Of a DNA stretch of 64,000 nt, positions 11,433 to 23,397 are shown in pieces; the stretch's first letter is position 1; each line of letters opens with the position of its first letter. The notes beneath the pieces are model-generated. The model searched no databases and was not told where the DNA came from. It saw nothing but the letters and a program-made list of their open reading frames with translations. Both the position numbers and the translations under genes were made by a program. Source of the stretch: Chelonoidis abingdonii (taxonomy: Eukaryota > Chordata > Testudines > Testudinidae). The DNA lies in NCBI RefSeq assembly GCF_003597395.2, contig NC_133770.1:295929618-295993617 (forward strand). The letters run 5' to 3'.

Positions 11433-12535
11433 CAGGGATATACTAGAATTTTTAATACAAGGTTATCAATACTGTTTGTCTACCATAGACTGTGGAGCCG
11501 GGGGTGAGGGAGCACCCAGACCACGGCCTGACCACTTTTTGGCTGGGCCAAACCTAGGTGGCACTGCAATCCCATGTGCCAGGTCACAATGCCATTCACT
11601 CATATTTGGCCTGTCCACACCTCCATCGTGTCAGGGGGGGCAGCTGGGCCAAATCTGAGTGGCACTAGAATCCCGCATGCCAGGTCACAATGCCACTCAC
11701 TCAGATTTGGAGTGGGTCGGTGTAGGTGGTCATGGGCCAGGGGCCAGGCTGCTGTTGGGAGGGGAATGCATGACAGGGAAGAGGAATTTCAGGAGGCGGA
11801 GGCAAATCAATGGCTCCCACACACTTCACATGGCGTTTCCCAGCCCCAGCCCTCTACACATACACAGATGGATCACTTTAGCCATTACCATAATGCAGCC
11901 ACCTCTTGGGTGGAGCATGATACAGCAACACTAAACAGCAGTTTAGGACAGAAAACAAAAATGAATGTTGTATTCAATTGAACTTCATGGTGGGGAGAGG
12001 TAGGATGAGGGATTTAATTTGACTGTAAGAATTAACTAAAGTAGAGATTGGCCTCAATACTGGGACTAACTCTCATGCAAAATGTCCTAGGATTTTTAAT
12101 GACCATAAGTGGTCAGGACCTTGGATTTGCACTTTATACACAAAAGCACCCCTAACAGCACAGCCCTCTCACGTGTGACCATGTGAGTTAGGAATAAGCA
12201 TGTATATGAAATGGAGGAGTAATCTAAAAGCCACTAACTACACTGTGCCTCTTATTGGGATTGGTAAAGTTCAGATGTTGAATTCTCTTTGTCTTTGATA
12301 GCACTGACTATAAGCAATGAGTAAACTGGCTCTAACCTCTTTTATCACCTAGGTGTAATAAAGATGTCTGTGGGATTCATTTCCACTTAGTACAGATCAG
12401 GCCAGTTGTATTAGGATTCCCTAACTTGAGCTTAGTTTCCACATCACAGACGTGCCAAACCTCATTTTTTTTTCTCCCCAGAGACTCCTGGTTTTCAGAA
12501 TAACCCAGTTTGAGCAAATCCCCTGGAGCCAAGAT
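11433..12535. other. Spacer containing a 101-bp tandem duplication
   Basis: Apart from the duplication at 11542-11712 no element is recognised. Open frames up to 135 codons between 11476 and 11981 arise from the duplicated block and resemble no family I know. Confidence 0.5.
11542..11712. repeat. Tandem duplication, unit about 101 bp, with hairpin
   Basis: GCTGGGCCAAACCTAGGTGG at 11542 and GCTGGGCCAAATCTGAGTGG at 11643 start two copies that both continue through GCCAGGTCACAATGCCA. The second copy is also an imperfect palindrome: CCAAATCTGAGTGGCA at 11649 pairs with TGCCACTCACTCAGATTTGG at about 11691. Confidence 0.75.
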
Positions 12536-12640
12536 GAGTGAGGTACTATCTTTTACTGAACCAACCTCTGTATCTCACCCACCTTGTCTCTCTAATATCC
12601 TAGGACCAACACAGCTATAACAATACTTCATACAAACACC
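12536..12640 (+). mobile_element. SINE-like interspersed repeat fragment
   Basis: GAGGTACTATCTTTTACTGA, then ACCAACCTCTGTATCTCACC, ending ACCAACACAGCTATAACAAT. The end resembles the 3' part of the repeat at 53455-53600 (ACTAACACAGCTACC). Old copy; family assignment uncertain. Confidence 0.4.
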
Positions 12641-13528
12641 AAGGAAGCAGCCCAGTATTTACTGAGTACTCCATCTGTCCCCCTCCCCACTTCCCTCTTC
12701 TACAGAGGCAACAGCAGGTGGAGTGGAACTTGTTTTATTATTCATTATTTTTTCTTGTTAAGCACTAAGGATGCATTTGGTATTGCAAAAGCAGAAGAGA
12801 AGACGTGACCAAGGAACTACCGATCTATGAGGCAGCGCTTGAACAATGCAAAACGAGTCTGCACCACAGTTTAGAACAAAAAAATTGAAAAGTTTACTAT
12901 GTTCAGCTGAAGCTACAGTGGGCATTTCTCCAACTGGTATTTGGTTAGGGCAGTGAACCTTCTACCTCTGCTCATCCACACACACAAAAAAAGCCATGTG
13001 ATTTTAAAGACCATATCAAATTGGTTCTGTATTTCCTCTGAACAAGGGCACTTTGTCAATTAAGACCATAATGGGGCAATGTTTCACAAAGGTACATATT
13101 GCATCTGTCAACCCTAATCCAAGGGAGATCCAATCCATCTATGGGTCAACCTGTAAACTCAGCTACAGAGATGCGAATTCAGAGTATCACCATTTAAATG
13201 AATGGAGTTATTCTAAATTTACACCACCGTACAGTAACTAAGATCAGAATCTGATCTGCAATATCTCATCTTAACAGAATAGATTTTACTCACACAGGCA
13301 CACAACCTCTCCCTCCCACAAAATAAGAACAGGACACTACAGATTTTTAAATACCCCCTTGCAGTATCTGCAACACTGTGATGCTAATGAGAACTAGGAA
13401 GTGAAACTGACAAGACACTGAAGACTGGCGTCATCATCCAAGCTGAGTGACATGCAAACAACAAACAGTGCAGATGGTGAAAGGCAAATTATGTATTAAA
13501 AATTCTCTCTGTTCCAAGGATCCTGTGG
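12641..13528. other. Spacer, nothing recognised
   Basis: AT-rich sequence. A weak palindromic stretch near 13140-13240 (AATGAATGGAGTTATTCTAA then TTTACACCACC) may be an old member of the palindromic repeats below, but it is too decayed to call. Confidence 0.5.
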
Positions 13529-13612
13529 CCTGATTTGTAGAGGTGCTCAGCACCCTCAATTCCCACTGAAGTTAACTGGAACTCTGTGTACTCAGTACCT
13601 TTGAAAATCAAT
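13529..13612. repeat. Short palindromic repeat, family P1
   Basis: Arms CCTGATTTGTAGAGGTGCTC (left) and the complement of GTACTCAGTACCTTTGAAAATCA (right) pair over about 35 bases with mismatches. The same arm pattern (TGATTnnnnnnGGTGCTGAGCAC) recurs at 22762-22834, so this is an interspersed MITE-like family. Confidence 0.6.
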
Positions 13613-13654
13613 TTAAGGCTTTCAGGAAACAAATGCAAAGAAATTTGCATTTTG

Positions 13655-13738
13655 CATCTGTCCTACACCAGTGTAACTTGACTTCAGTGGAGTTACTCCT
13701 GATTTACACTGGTGGAGCTGAGAGCCAAATCAGGCCTC
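13655..13738. repeat. Short palindromic repeat, family P2
   Basis: CACCAGTGTAACTTGACTTC pairs with the complement of GGAGTTACTCCTGATTTACACTGGTG. A related inverted arrangement (GTTACATTGTGTAAATCTGA) lies at 46269-46393. Old non-autonomous element, class unknown. Confidence 0.5.
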
Positions 13739-14887
13739 TTGCTTTTTACCTGGCAGTCTGAGTTCAAATGCCATTGGAAACTGCTTTGGTTATTTTCTGA
13801 CACTCTCTTTGTAATGGTACTGCTGAGTCTGGAATGGAATAAGCCTCTCTGACCCAGTTTAGAAGGCAGGATAGTACTACACGGTTGTTTTTGCACAAGG
13901 ACACCCTCACACTTCTTCCCTATGCAACTGTTAGCAAGACAAATGAATAGGTTAGCAGCAGGGTGATAGCAAGAAACGTCTTTGAAATCCAGTCTACGTC
14001 AGGACCACAATAATAAAATACAATGTTCTAGCAGAAGAAGTAGGACTGCTGCCAAATTTCTGTTCCCCCACACTCCCGCTCACTGATATTTCATCAACTG
14101 GCTTTTAAAAGGCTAGGGAGAAGCCGCCAGAGATCTTATCCTCGTGTTCGGGGCTGTGGGGGGTAAGTGGGAGTCAGAGATAATCATTCGAGGGGGATTG
14201 GTCACTCAGTGCCCTTAAGAGAATGCAGGATTGTCATTTCATGCCTTTCCCCTCCACACAGCCCCCCTACTCCACCTTCCATTCTTTCCCTCCCCCATCC
14301 TCCTACTTCCCACCCACCCTGTGTAAAGTCAGCAACATCTGCCTCAGAAATCTCCTCACGAAGCATCTTAGGAAGCATGTGAGATGCACCAGCTCCCCCA
14401 CCCCTCCAAAGAAATTCCCCTTTCCTCTGCCAGGGCAGGTTACTGACACAGCAGCCTTGAAATCCGTGTGCACGAGCTAACCACATATGTGCATTTCAGT
14501 GCAACTGCGTGTCACCTGGAGCAATCCCCCAGAGCTCCGCCTCTGACGGTGCACGCTGCTGCACAAAGCTCAGACTTCCCCCTTTTCACTAACCCATTCA
14601 CCCTACTCCCTAGGCAGGGTGTTTGTCACAGGTAGCAGTTCACCCCCACCCCCACATCTTGGTTTGTCCCCCCCAAATTTTCATCGGTCAATATGCAACA
14701 TTATATCTTCCACCTCCCACCCCCACCTTTGGGCCTAGTCATTAAGAAAACAACGCTTGCCTATTTTTTTCTCATTCATGATGCTGTTTGGGACAGAGAT
14801 GGTTCTATATGCTGACACAATTTTGCCCCTTCACACACATTTTCTTCTGAAACAATGCCACTGTCCCCAAGGGAGAATAGGACACAC
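13739..14887. other. Spacer, C-rich in part
   Basis: No gene recognised. Pyrimidine-rich stretches at 14240-14310 and 14640-14730 generate open frames on both strands without any recognisable protein. Confidence 0.55.
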
Positions 14888-14895
14888 AACTAGAG

Positions 14896-15777
14896 CAGTG
14901 ATTCCAAACTTTAACAACCTGTGAACCCCTTTCACTAAAATGTCAAGTCTCATGAACCCGCTCCTAAAAATGAATATTTCCAGGGATTTTCTCCCTTACC
15001 TCAGCATAAATGATAGAAGCAGTGATCTTGGAAATATAATATTTGTTTTTATGACATGCTTATTACACAGTATTTATTAATCATTACTTATCATTACAGT
15101 ATTTTTATCATATTATGAAAATGGCAACACTCTTCCAAGATCTCGCTTTTGTAGCTTGTATCACTTTTGATTAAGCCTATTATAAGACAAGGCTCCTATC
15201 AGAGGTGCCAGTAGAAAAAAAGGAGTGTGGGGGCAAAGCCCCCCCACACCCTAGGGTCAGGGGGGCACCGCTGGAAAAGTGGGGGGGACATGTGAGCCCC
15301 GAGGGGGGAGCACCAACACGGGGGTGGCACGTGACCCTTATTGCCTCACCTACTGGTGCCTCTGGCTCCTATGTTTCATCAAGGAGTATCAGCTGTGAAA
15401 CAACAAGAAGGTATTTAAGAAGCCAACTCAAAGAGTTCCTCCTACACAAGCATTCAGGTCTTAAGGAGTCCAGGCAAAGAACACACGTTACAACAAAGCT
15501 TAAACTTGTTCTTCATAATAATTTAAAAACAACACTCGCAGCCTATTTAATTTTAAAAACAGCAAAAAATATCCACCTCCCTTTCTATTTCGTATAAGGA
15601 GTCTTGAAGTTTAAATCTCCGCAGTGTGAGAGAGATGCTTGCTTTGATCTGCTTAGCTCTTGGAAATCCCCAAGGCTTCTGGCTGCTGGCGCAGGGTCCC
15701 TATAGACAGCTCTGTCCACCATTAGGGAATTTTTTCCTGAGAACCCCCATTCACAAACCCCAGTTTGGCAACTACTG
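14896..15777. mobile_element. hAT-type non-autonomous element with nested insertion
   Basis: Ends CAGTGATTCCAAACT and AGTTTGGCAACTACTG are inverted repeats of the Charlie-like hAT type. The flanks AACTAGAG (14888-14895) and AAATAGAG (15778-15785) are an 8-bp target duplication with one change. Interior is AT-rich and non-coding. A younger element (15200-15364) sits inside, leaving 709 bases of original element once its 8-bp duplication is also removed. Confidence 0.85.
15200..15364. mobile_element. hAT-type MITE (165 bp) with perfect target duplication
   Basis: Ends CAGAGGTGCCAGTA and TACTGGTGCCTCTG are perfect 14-bp inverted repeats. GCTCCTAT flanks both sides (15192-15199 and 15365-15372). 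The body is very G-rich. The 130-codon open frame across it is not a gene. Confidence 0.93.
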
Positions 15778-15785
15778 AAATAGAG

Positions 15786-17580
15786 TGACAGGATCAGTAT
15801 GTTCTCTGGTCTTGCCCAACTGCCAACAACGGAAAAGGAAATCCCAGCAGCTTACACCCAGGGAAGATGGTTCTATGCAGAGCAGCTCTGGGTGCAACAC
15901 ATTTGATAGACACAGGATATCAGATCCAGGTGCCTCCACTCACTCCCATCCGCTTTCTTCCCAAACCCCAGGATTGCTCTTTCACAAGGTTGGCACACCC
16001 CTCGAGCAACCCAAAGCAGCTGGGCTTTGAAGAAGAGCTTCAGCCAAGCAGGCACTGCAGCCTTCCCACACAGTATCTGTCTGCAGTATTTTTCAGGCCA
16101 AAGAAGGAAGATGGTGAGAAGGTATCTTCATTTTTTCCAGGAGGGGAGGTCTCTTTTCAAGAACAGGCCATGTCCCAGTGTTCGAGCAGGGCAGATTTCC
16201 ATTCCAAATACATTTAGGAAAAGCCTCTTGGAGACTCCAGGTAGCTTTGCCATAAAAATAACAATACAATCAACATCAAACAGTTAAACCACCTGTTACC
16301 CCCTACACCGAAACCAGAAAACAATTGAGCAGAGGGTCAACCCCACCACCACAATCACTAGCCCTTATCATGCCTCTCTGCTCCCCCAGAAGATTTGAGG
16401 GGAGGGCAGTTAGGAGCCCTAAGACTGTCAGTGGGCGTTGGGTGCCAGACTCCCTTTAATGATACAGATCTTCTCTGCAAAGCGCTTGGAGAGCTACTGA
16501 TGAAAAGTGAGATGTACGAGCAAGATGGCATTATCATCATGCTCATCACTGTCATTTTGGTGAAAATCTACATCAGGCTAACAGATGCAACATTCCCCAG
16601 AGATCAATAAATCCAGGCTATTTTGGACCACGGTGGGAGCATGATACAAATCTGAAGGCCCCTCATGGTAATACCCTGCAGGCAATTCTATCTCTTCCAT
16701 GCCAATGTACACCTCGCTCGAGTGCCAAGGAAATAAGAATGCTCTCCAATGGGCAGATATGGGGAAAAATCGACCCCTTAAACTCCACATTCTTCTAAGC
16801 AGCCAGTGAAGATCCCAGAGCACTGGCGTTAGGTGCTGCTCATGAGATTCGCTGTTTGCTGAAGTAAGCTGCCACATTCTGGAGCAGTTTCTGTTTCTGA
16901 GTCAATATCACATGTCACTCAACGTACAGCACAATGCAGAAAACTAAGCACAGGGCAAAGGAGGCATAGGTTCTGGTAGCAAATCTGTGCCAGGAAGTCA
17001 AACAACCGTCTCCTGCTTAAAGGGGGGATGGGGGCAAAGAAATCTGTCTAGAAACTGCTACTTAATGGTCAGCACCTGGTGATCCAGTAATATCCTCTCC
17101 TCCCCATTGTGAAATCTAACAAACAAGGAGCTCACATCCTAGATCCAAAGGGTCAAATCACATCTTCTGGTCACTTCCCTCAACCTGCCAACTTCCTTTT
17201 AGTCTTACCTAGGCTCCAGCCAGCTCATGTTCATTCACATCCCACTCCTTATGCAATGCTCGGCTAAGCATTCCACGCCACTGGCTGGGTCAGGAGATAG
17301 AGACGCAGAGCTGGGGGTCATCCGCGTTTATTTTTAGTTCCTTTCCAGAGCAGCCCAATTAACTAGCACCATTAGTGAGTTTCAACTGTCGATTTTAGCT
17401 CTTAAAAGTCAGCCCCCCACACACTCAGTATCTTTGGTAATTAGAACACACAAAACGACTGAGACAGTTTGTAAGTAAAAAAATGACTCATCTTTACATG
17501 TGATCTCTCTACAAAAGGTCCCTACGTCTCCTTGAGAAAGTCTCTACTTTTACATTGTTACTAGGTATCTAGTTTCTCTA
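15786..17580. other. Spacer, nothing recognised
   Basis: About 1.8 kb of mixed-composition unique-looking sequence. Open frames up to 116 codons near 15785-16290 and 16358-16877 resemble no family I know, and no splice-bounded conserved exon was evident. Confidence 0.5.
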
Positions 17581-18303
17581 AGGGCATGGCTACATTTGCA
17601 GATGTAGAGTACTGTGAATTAAACCTGATTTGGAGAGCGCAGTAGGGAAAGTGCTCCAGTCTATCCACACCGACAGCTGACAGCACACTGGCAGGGCTAC
17701 ATTTGCAGCACTTGCAGTGGCACTGGGAGTGGTGCATTATGGGCAGCTATCCCAGCATGCAAGTGACTGCAACGTGCTTTTCAAATGGGGGGACGTGGGG
17801 TGTGACAGGGAGTGTATTGTGTGTATGTTGGGGGAGAGACAGTGGGGTTTTGGGGTGCTGAGTGTGTCAGCATGCTGTCTTGTAAGTTCAGACTTCCAAC
17901 CCCCCCGCCTGTCTCTCTCACTCACTCAAAGCAAACAGCAAATGTTTGCTTTTTCTCGGCACTGATAAGCAGCCGGCTTCTCCGAAACGGAGCTTTGAAA
18001 GGGTACTTCTGCATTCCTGTAGCCGATTTCACAACGACAAGAGTGGCCACTTGACTTTAGGGGATTATGGGATGTTTCCGGAGGCTGATCACAGCACAGT
18101 AATGCAACACCTCATTCACTCTGGGCTGGGGCGCTGCAGCAGGGGTGCAGCAAACGTTATTCCTCTCACCGAGGTAGAGTACCAGCAGCGCTGTTGCTGT
18201 GCAGTCAGGGCACTCTACATGCCTTGCCAGTGTGGACAGGGAGTGAGCTAGGGTGCCCAGGGCTGCTTTACTGTGCTATAACTCACAAGAGTAGCCAAGG
18301 CCT
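17581..18303. mobile_element. Probable non-autonomous DNA transposon
   Basis: Starts AGGGCATGGCTACATTTG and ends CAAGAGTAGCCAAGGCC, imperfect inverted repeats (GGC-TGGCTAC). Subterminal TCTATCCACACCGACAGCTG and CCTTGCCAGTGTGGACAGG blocks are partly inverted. No transposase and no clear target duplication, so the superfamily is not assigned. Confidence 0.5.
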
Positions 18304-18439
18304 CTGATATGTGAGAACCCAGCAGTTCTGAATCTTAGTCGGCAGTGCCTAACATCTAAACAACATACTCTGCTGCTATCCAAACTAAAGCTTTGATCTA
18401 GCAAAGCTGGATGTTAAGTACAAGACTGCAATGGAACAG

Positions 18440-19436
18440 TGCATATGTTGTAAACGTCTGTCTCAGATCTGGACTTAGAGTTCAACATCTGAGTGTTTAC
18501 TGTGAACCTCCCCCAAGCTTATACCCAGCTTGGATCTTATCTCGCTGCCACCAGACAGGAATACAGCGCCTGCCTCGCTCTGGTCCCCCCAGACTTTCCC
18601 TGGANNNNNNNNNNNNNNNNNNNNNNNNNNNNNNNNNNNNNNNNNNNNNNNNNNNNNNNNNNNNNNNNNNNNNNNNNNNNNNNNNNNNNNNNNNNNNNNN
18701 NNNNNNNNNNNNNNNNNNNNNNNNNNNNNNNNNNNNNNNNNNNNNNNNNNNNNNNNNNNNNNNNNNNNNNNNNNNNNNNNNNNNNNNNNNNNNNNNNNNN
18801 NNNNNNNNNNNNNNNNNNNNNNNNNNNNNNNNNNNNNNNNNNNNNNNNNNNNNNNNNNNNNNNNNNNNNNNNNNNNNNNNNNNNNNNNNNNNNNNNNNNN
18901 NNNNNNNNNNNNNNNNNNNNNNNNNNNNNNNNNNNNNNNNNNNNNNNNNNNNNNNNNNNNNNNTTCCTTCCCCTTCGTTCCTTAGCCTACCCAGAGAGAA
19001 AAACTCAAACAAGTCTTAAAAAGAAAACCTTTATATAAAAAGAAAGAAAATACAAAACAATAATACTGCATTAAGAGATCAATACAGGCTCTTGCTTATA
19101 AGAAAATATGAATAAACAGTCTGATTTAAAAGATAGCCCAATTAAACCAGTCCAGCACAGTACAACACACATGTAAGTACAAATCAAAGCACATCACAGC
19201 CGATTACTTTGTTTCCTTTTGTACTCACAGATGTTTAGGAGAATATTTGAAAGAAGATGGAGTTAGAAGAAAAGCTTGTTTACTCACAGCCGAGGAAAAC
19301 AAAAAAAGACCCCGAGTTTCCAGTCCCCTCCCAGACTTTAAAAAAAATCCAGGTCTCTGATTGGTCCTCTGATCAGGTGTTTGGTTCCCCCTTTACAGGT
19401 AAAAGAAAATTAACCCTTACCTATCTACTTATGACA
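18440..19436 (-). mobile_element. LTR, same family as the LTR at 35209-36140
   Basis: Read on the minus strand it begins TGTCATAAGTAGATAGGTAA, continues GGGTTAAT and CTTTTACCTGTAAAGGG, and has GAGGACCAATCAGAG, all parallel to the LTR at 35209. Near the other end AACTCTAAGTCCAGATCTGA matches ACTCTAAGGTTCAGATCTGG near the end of that LTR. The left limit is unclear and an assembly gap removes part of it. No internal retroviral region adjoins it, so it is probably a solo LTR. Confidence 0.75.
18605..18963. other. Assembly gap (359 N)
   Basis: A run of undetermined bases. Any reading frame across it is artificial. Since it lies inside an LTR, the gap probably reflects assembly trouble with a repeat. 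Confidence 0.99.
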
Positions 19437-19496
19437 GCATATGCCTACCGTTAAAACACCTGCTTAAATGCTTTCCTCTATTGTAGGCTAAGACTT

Positions 19497-19603
19497 TGTC
19501 TACACTGGCATTTTCAATGTTAAAACTTTTGTTGCTCAGGGGAGTGAAAAAACGCCCTCCTGAACGACAAAAGTTTTAATGATGAAAAGCGCCAGTGTGG
19601 ACA
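19497..19603. repeat. Palindromic MITE-like element
   Basis: Left arm TGTCTACACTGGCATTTTCA through AAAACTTTTGTTGCTCAGG pairs with right arm CCTGAACGACAAAAGTTTTA through AAGCGCCAGTGTGGACA: arms of about 48 bases around a 10-base loop. It probably belongs to a somewhat longer non-autonomous DNA transposon reaching toward 19780, but only the palindrome is secure. Confidence 0.8.
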
Positions 19604-20625
19604 GCTTCGTCAGCAGGAAGCTACCGTCCCCGGTTGGAGGTGGTTTTAGTTTGTGGCTGGGACAGCTCTCTCCTGGCAATAATGAGCAGCTACGTAATGC
19701 ACCTTACAACAGCATGGCTGCAGCGGCACTGTTGTGCCATTTTAAGGTGTGCAGTGCGTGAAAAAATGCTGCAGAGTATCATTGCTTACAGCCCCTACTG
19801 GTAAGCCCATGTGACATGTCCCAGGGGGTACATAAGCACTGTTTGTAAGGGCCGGCAGTGACACCTGGGAGCAAGCTCTCAGCCCAGGTCTGACTAAAGT
19901 GATGAGGTCTACAATACCTTCTTCTGCAGGGTATGCATAACACCACAAACACTGCAACTGAGCTGTAGCTTTTCATATCGCAGCTTCTGTTGGGCAGTAT
20001 CCAAGCATGAGAGACTGACATAGGAGCCACTGAGACAAAGAAGATACATTAGTCTAGGCTCCCCAGCTGTGGGGGGAAGGGGTGAGTGGTACCTCAAAGT
20101 TCATGACAATCCACCCCCCCACACACACAGGGAATCACCCAGGAGAAGGGTCTGTAGCTGCAATGTCACTGCTGCTGCAAAGACGGAGCTGTCAGGGCTG
20201 TGAAATCATGTTCTCTCCCCATCCCACGTAAGAGTCTTACATTACCTTCGTTGGGGGAACACACACATACACAGACCCTGAGATTAACAGTACCCTTGGA
20301 AGGCAGAAATTATCCAGACAAAATGTTAGCAAATGCACTGTCAGTGCAGTAAGGTGTGGGGGGGAGGGGAGAAACATGGTTTTGGATTTGAGCCCCAACA
20401 GTTATTTCTCATCACTGGTGTTTTCCAGTTGCTGACAGAGAACTGGAAAGAGCAGTCAGAAAGAAAGACAGATACAGAGGAGACAAATCCTGAGTATGAT
20501 ACAGCAAATAGCTTCTTCTTCAAGGGGGATCAGAAAGACAAGGAATTTTTATCTTGACTCACAGCCGCACATACACTTCCTGTTCGCACACACCCACTTC
20601 CCCCACACCCGTGCCCCTTTCCTTG
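19604..20625. other. Spacer, nothing secure recognised
   Basis: The first 150 bases may continue the palindromic element. The remainder has no gene or named repeat. Open frames are short. Confidence 0.5.
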
Positions 20626-20911
20626 CCTGAGGAGGTTGTGAAGGCTAGGACTATAACAGCGTTTAAAAGGGAACTGGATAAATTCATGGAGGTTAAGTCC
20701 ATTAATGACTATTAGCCAGGCTGGGTAAGGAATGGTGTCCCTAGCTTCTGTTTGTCAGAGGATGGAGATGGATGGCAGGAGAGAGATCACTTTATCATTA
20801 CTTGTTAGGTTCACTCCCTCTAGGGCACCTGGCATTGGCCACTGTTGGTAGACAGGATATTGAGCTAGATGGACCTTTGGTGTGACCCAGTATGGCCGTT
20901 CTTATGTTCTC
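20626..20911 (+). mobile_element. CR1 LINE 3' end
   Basis: Plus-strand CR1 tail: CTGAGGAGGTTGTGAAGGC, AAAAGGGAACTGGATAAATT, AGCTAGATGGACCTTTGG and the 3' end CCGTTCTTATGTTCT. 5'-truncated with no coding capacity left. Confidence 0.93.
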
Positions 20912-22761
20912 CTTTCTTCCCCAAACAAATCCTCCACTTCAGCGTCGCTAAGGGGAAACTTGCCAGAGGACTGTGACACCAAGGACTAAAATCACAGTCC
21001 TTGCAAAAAGACTAGCACAGCAACACAAGGCGGCACAGCTCCACACCAGGTGGCTTCAGAGGGGATTGTACTTCAGTGCTAGGCCAAATGCCCCCTGCGT
21101 GCACTGGGCCTGGATTCACTGTAGTTGTTAGGTGCTGGGTGCTCAGAATCACTCAGGGTCAGGTTCTCACTTTGTGTAACCAGTGTGGTTAGAGAAGCGC
21201 CATCCCCAACCAGGCACAGTTTCTCTTCTTAGGTTGAAATGTTCGCATCTGCTTCACTGCAATATGGACTCAGCATTCCCAGCAGCGACTCAGGGGCTGC
21301 CAGCTCAATGCAGAACCCGCATGCGACACTTGAAGCTGCCTCGTAAAATCTCCGTGAATCATCTCTCCTTGGTTAAACCATTCCATGGAGAGTTAAAGGG
21401 GAAATCTTCACTTGGCCCTGCCAAAACAGCTACAGAGACAGTCAGCTGCTCACTTTCCCTAGATTAGTGGATGGTTTTCTCCCCCCTGTAATAGCAGCTT
21501 TCTATGAAGGACTGTAAAAAGGTCAGCATCAAGGCTGGTAAGTCTGATAGAAAATATACATACCAGCACACTGCTCCCACTGTGTCCCGCCCATGATTCC
21601 AACCCCTTTCTGCAAAGCGGAGTGATGAGTGGTACGCCACTGCTTAATGCTGGAAAATGACAGGTCTATTGATGCACGTTAGTCTTATCTTCGGTAGCTC
21701 AGCTACTGTAGTATGGGAGCCCCACAAAGATCTCTCTGTGCCCATCAATACTAGTCTTGGAGGCGGTTCTGCTGATAAACCTAAGCCCTCACATCCATCT
21801 CCTCCTTGTTATTGTAGCATAGGGATCTCACACAGCTCTGCACAGTACTTCAGACTCAACAAATGAAATTCCTTTTATTTCAGTTCTGGATGCCTATCAT
21901 GGCTTTGCAACGGTACCTCCCATCCTGACGTACAGGAGGTCCTATGCTAGTCCAGTGCCTAGATTCTTCTGTGCATGATTTGCAGTCTTTGTCAGCTATG
22001 TAACAGATCTGTGATGTTTGCAGACAGTGATTCATGTGGGACTGTCACATTCATTTTGGCTCCTGCCCCTGAAAAGGGGCTCAACCCAGGTGTCAGTGAT
22101 AATGGCCAGCCACAATCTCAACCTGGTAGTGATCTTCTTGTCTTTCTGACCAATTCAATCCCTAGCTGGGAATCTATGGATTTCCTGAAATGGCTGGACT
22201 TGATCTGGGAAGATACCCAAATCTCTGCCAACTGCTGCAATTCACGATTAAAAAACCCTGCCACAGGTCCCCTCCCCTTTTCCAGGAGGAGAGGAGTCTT
22301 TCATAATAAACCAAACCTCTTTTCCCGGCCTTTTAGTATGACTCTGAGTGTAAAGAGCATGCAGTTCCTGAGGACAGATGTCAGGACAGAAGTGCAGAAG
22401 AAATGAGCTGCCTGGGATGGACTGCAATTCTCTCTGAAGATTCAACAGGATGGAATGAGTTTCCTGGAAACAGTGAGGTTTTTTGGGCATGTGTGTGACA
22501 GAAGAGCCAAGCTCCCTTCCCTCCCCGCCATTTATGAATCAGGCAAGGAGACTGACCATCAACTTGACCAAATCCAGGGGCATCCATGACAGCTCAGATG
22601 TGTGAAACTGAACATCGATGTGGTTAATCAAAGGGAACTAGGCAGATGGATTAGACTTCAAACCAGGTATATGGGGGCATCTTAACATCCAAATCCTGGG
22701 TCTATATGTCTTCTGAAGGCAGGCCCACATCCAAGTCTGTCTTCACAGCCTGGAACCGAAC
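20912..22761. other. Spacer, nothing recognised
   Basis: Includes an open frame of 143 codons at 21975-22406 (plus). It lacks any domain, signal peptide or family resemblance that I can see, and I do not call it a gene. Confidence 0.5.
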
Positions 22762-22834
22762 AGCCTGATTGTCTATGGTGCTGAGCACCCGCAGCCCCAT
22801 GGATGTCATTCAGTACTTATGAAAATCAGACCAA
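22762..22834. repeat. Short palindromic repeat, family P1
   Basis: GCCTGATTGTCTATGGTGCT at the left pairs with the complement of GTACTTATGAAAATCAGACC at the right. Same family as 13529-13612. Confidence 0.6.
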
Positions 22835-23099
22835 TATAAAATGAGCACCCACTGAACAGTACACAACTCACTCACTGGGGTTTTGTAACAAGTTTGGATA
22901 TTCCAATGGCGAAAATAGCTGAAGGGCATGAAGGAAAGAAGAATGGAAGTTGGTAATGGAAATATTGATGAACAGCAGCTACATTCCACACCAGAGGCTG
23001 ATGCATTTCAGTCGTCAGAAGGAAAGCAGACTGGATTCTAAATCCTCTGCTATAGTCATTTAACCAGACTACCAGAGAAGTGATTTTCAAGGAGGACTG

Positions 23100-23290
23100 A
23101 GAGCCAGGACTGTTGGGTTCTTGTCCAGACGCCACACAAACTCACTGTGCAACCTCAAGGAAGTCACTGATCTCTCTCTAGGTCTCAGTTCTGCTACCTG
23201 GTCAGTGGGAATAATTACCTTTGGAAAACACTTTAAATCCTAGGGGGAAAGCACTGAATATAACTGCCAAAGTATTATTGCACTTTATGA
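23100..23290 (+). mobile_element. MIR-like SINE fragment
   Basis: Order of blocks as in MIR: GTTGGGTTCTTGTCCAGA, then CTCACTGTGCAACCTCAAGG and AAGTCACTGATCTCTCT, then TCAGTTCTGCTACCTGGTCA and GTGGGAATAATTACCTTTGG. Old copy without a recognisable 5' tRNA-like part. Confidence 0.65.
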
Positions 23291-23299
23291 GAAGAGTGT

Positions 23300-23397
23300 G
23301 GGAAATCAAGGTGAAATTCTGTGGCCTGTGTGGCTCAGGAGGGTCAGACTAAATGAGCATAATGGTTCCTTCTGGCCTTAAAAATCTATGAACCTAA
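23300..23397 (+). mobile_element. CR1 3' end fragment
   Basis: GGTGAAATTCTGTGGCCTGT, then GGTCAGACTAAATGAGCATA, then GGTTCCTTCTGGCCTTAAAA and ATCTATGAA. This matches the terminal 100 bases of a CR1 subfamily. Confidence 0.85.

Noticed and set aside
18411..19038. Open frames of 151-202 codons
   Set aside because: Created by the 359-base run of N, which contains no stop codons.
21975..22406. 143-codon plus-strand frame
   Set aside because: No recognisable domain, no codon bias or splice context that I could defend. Probably chance.
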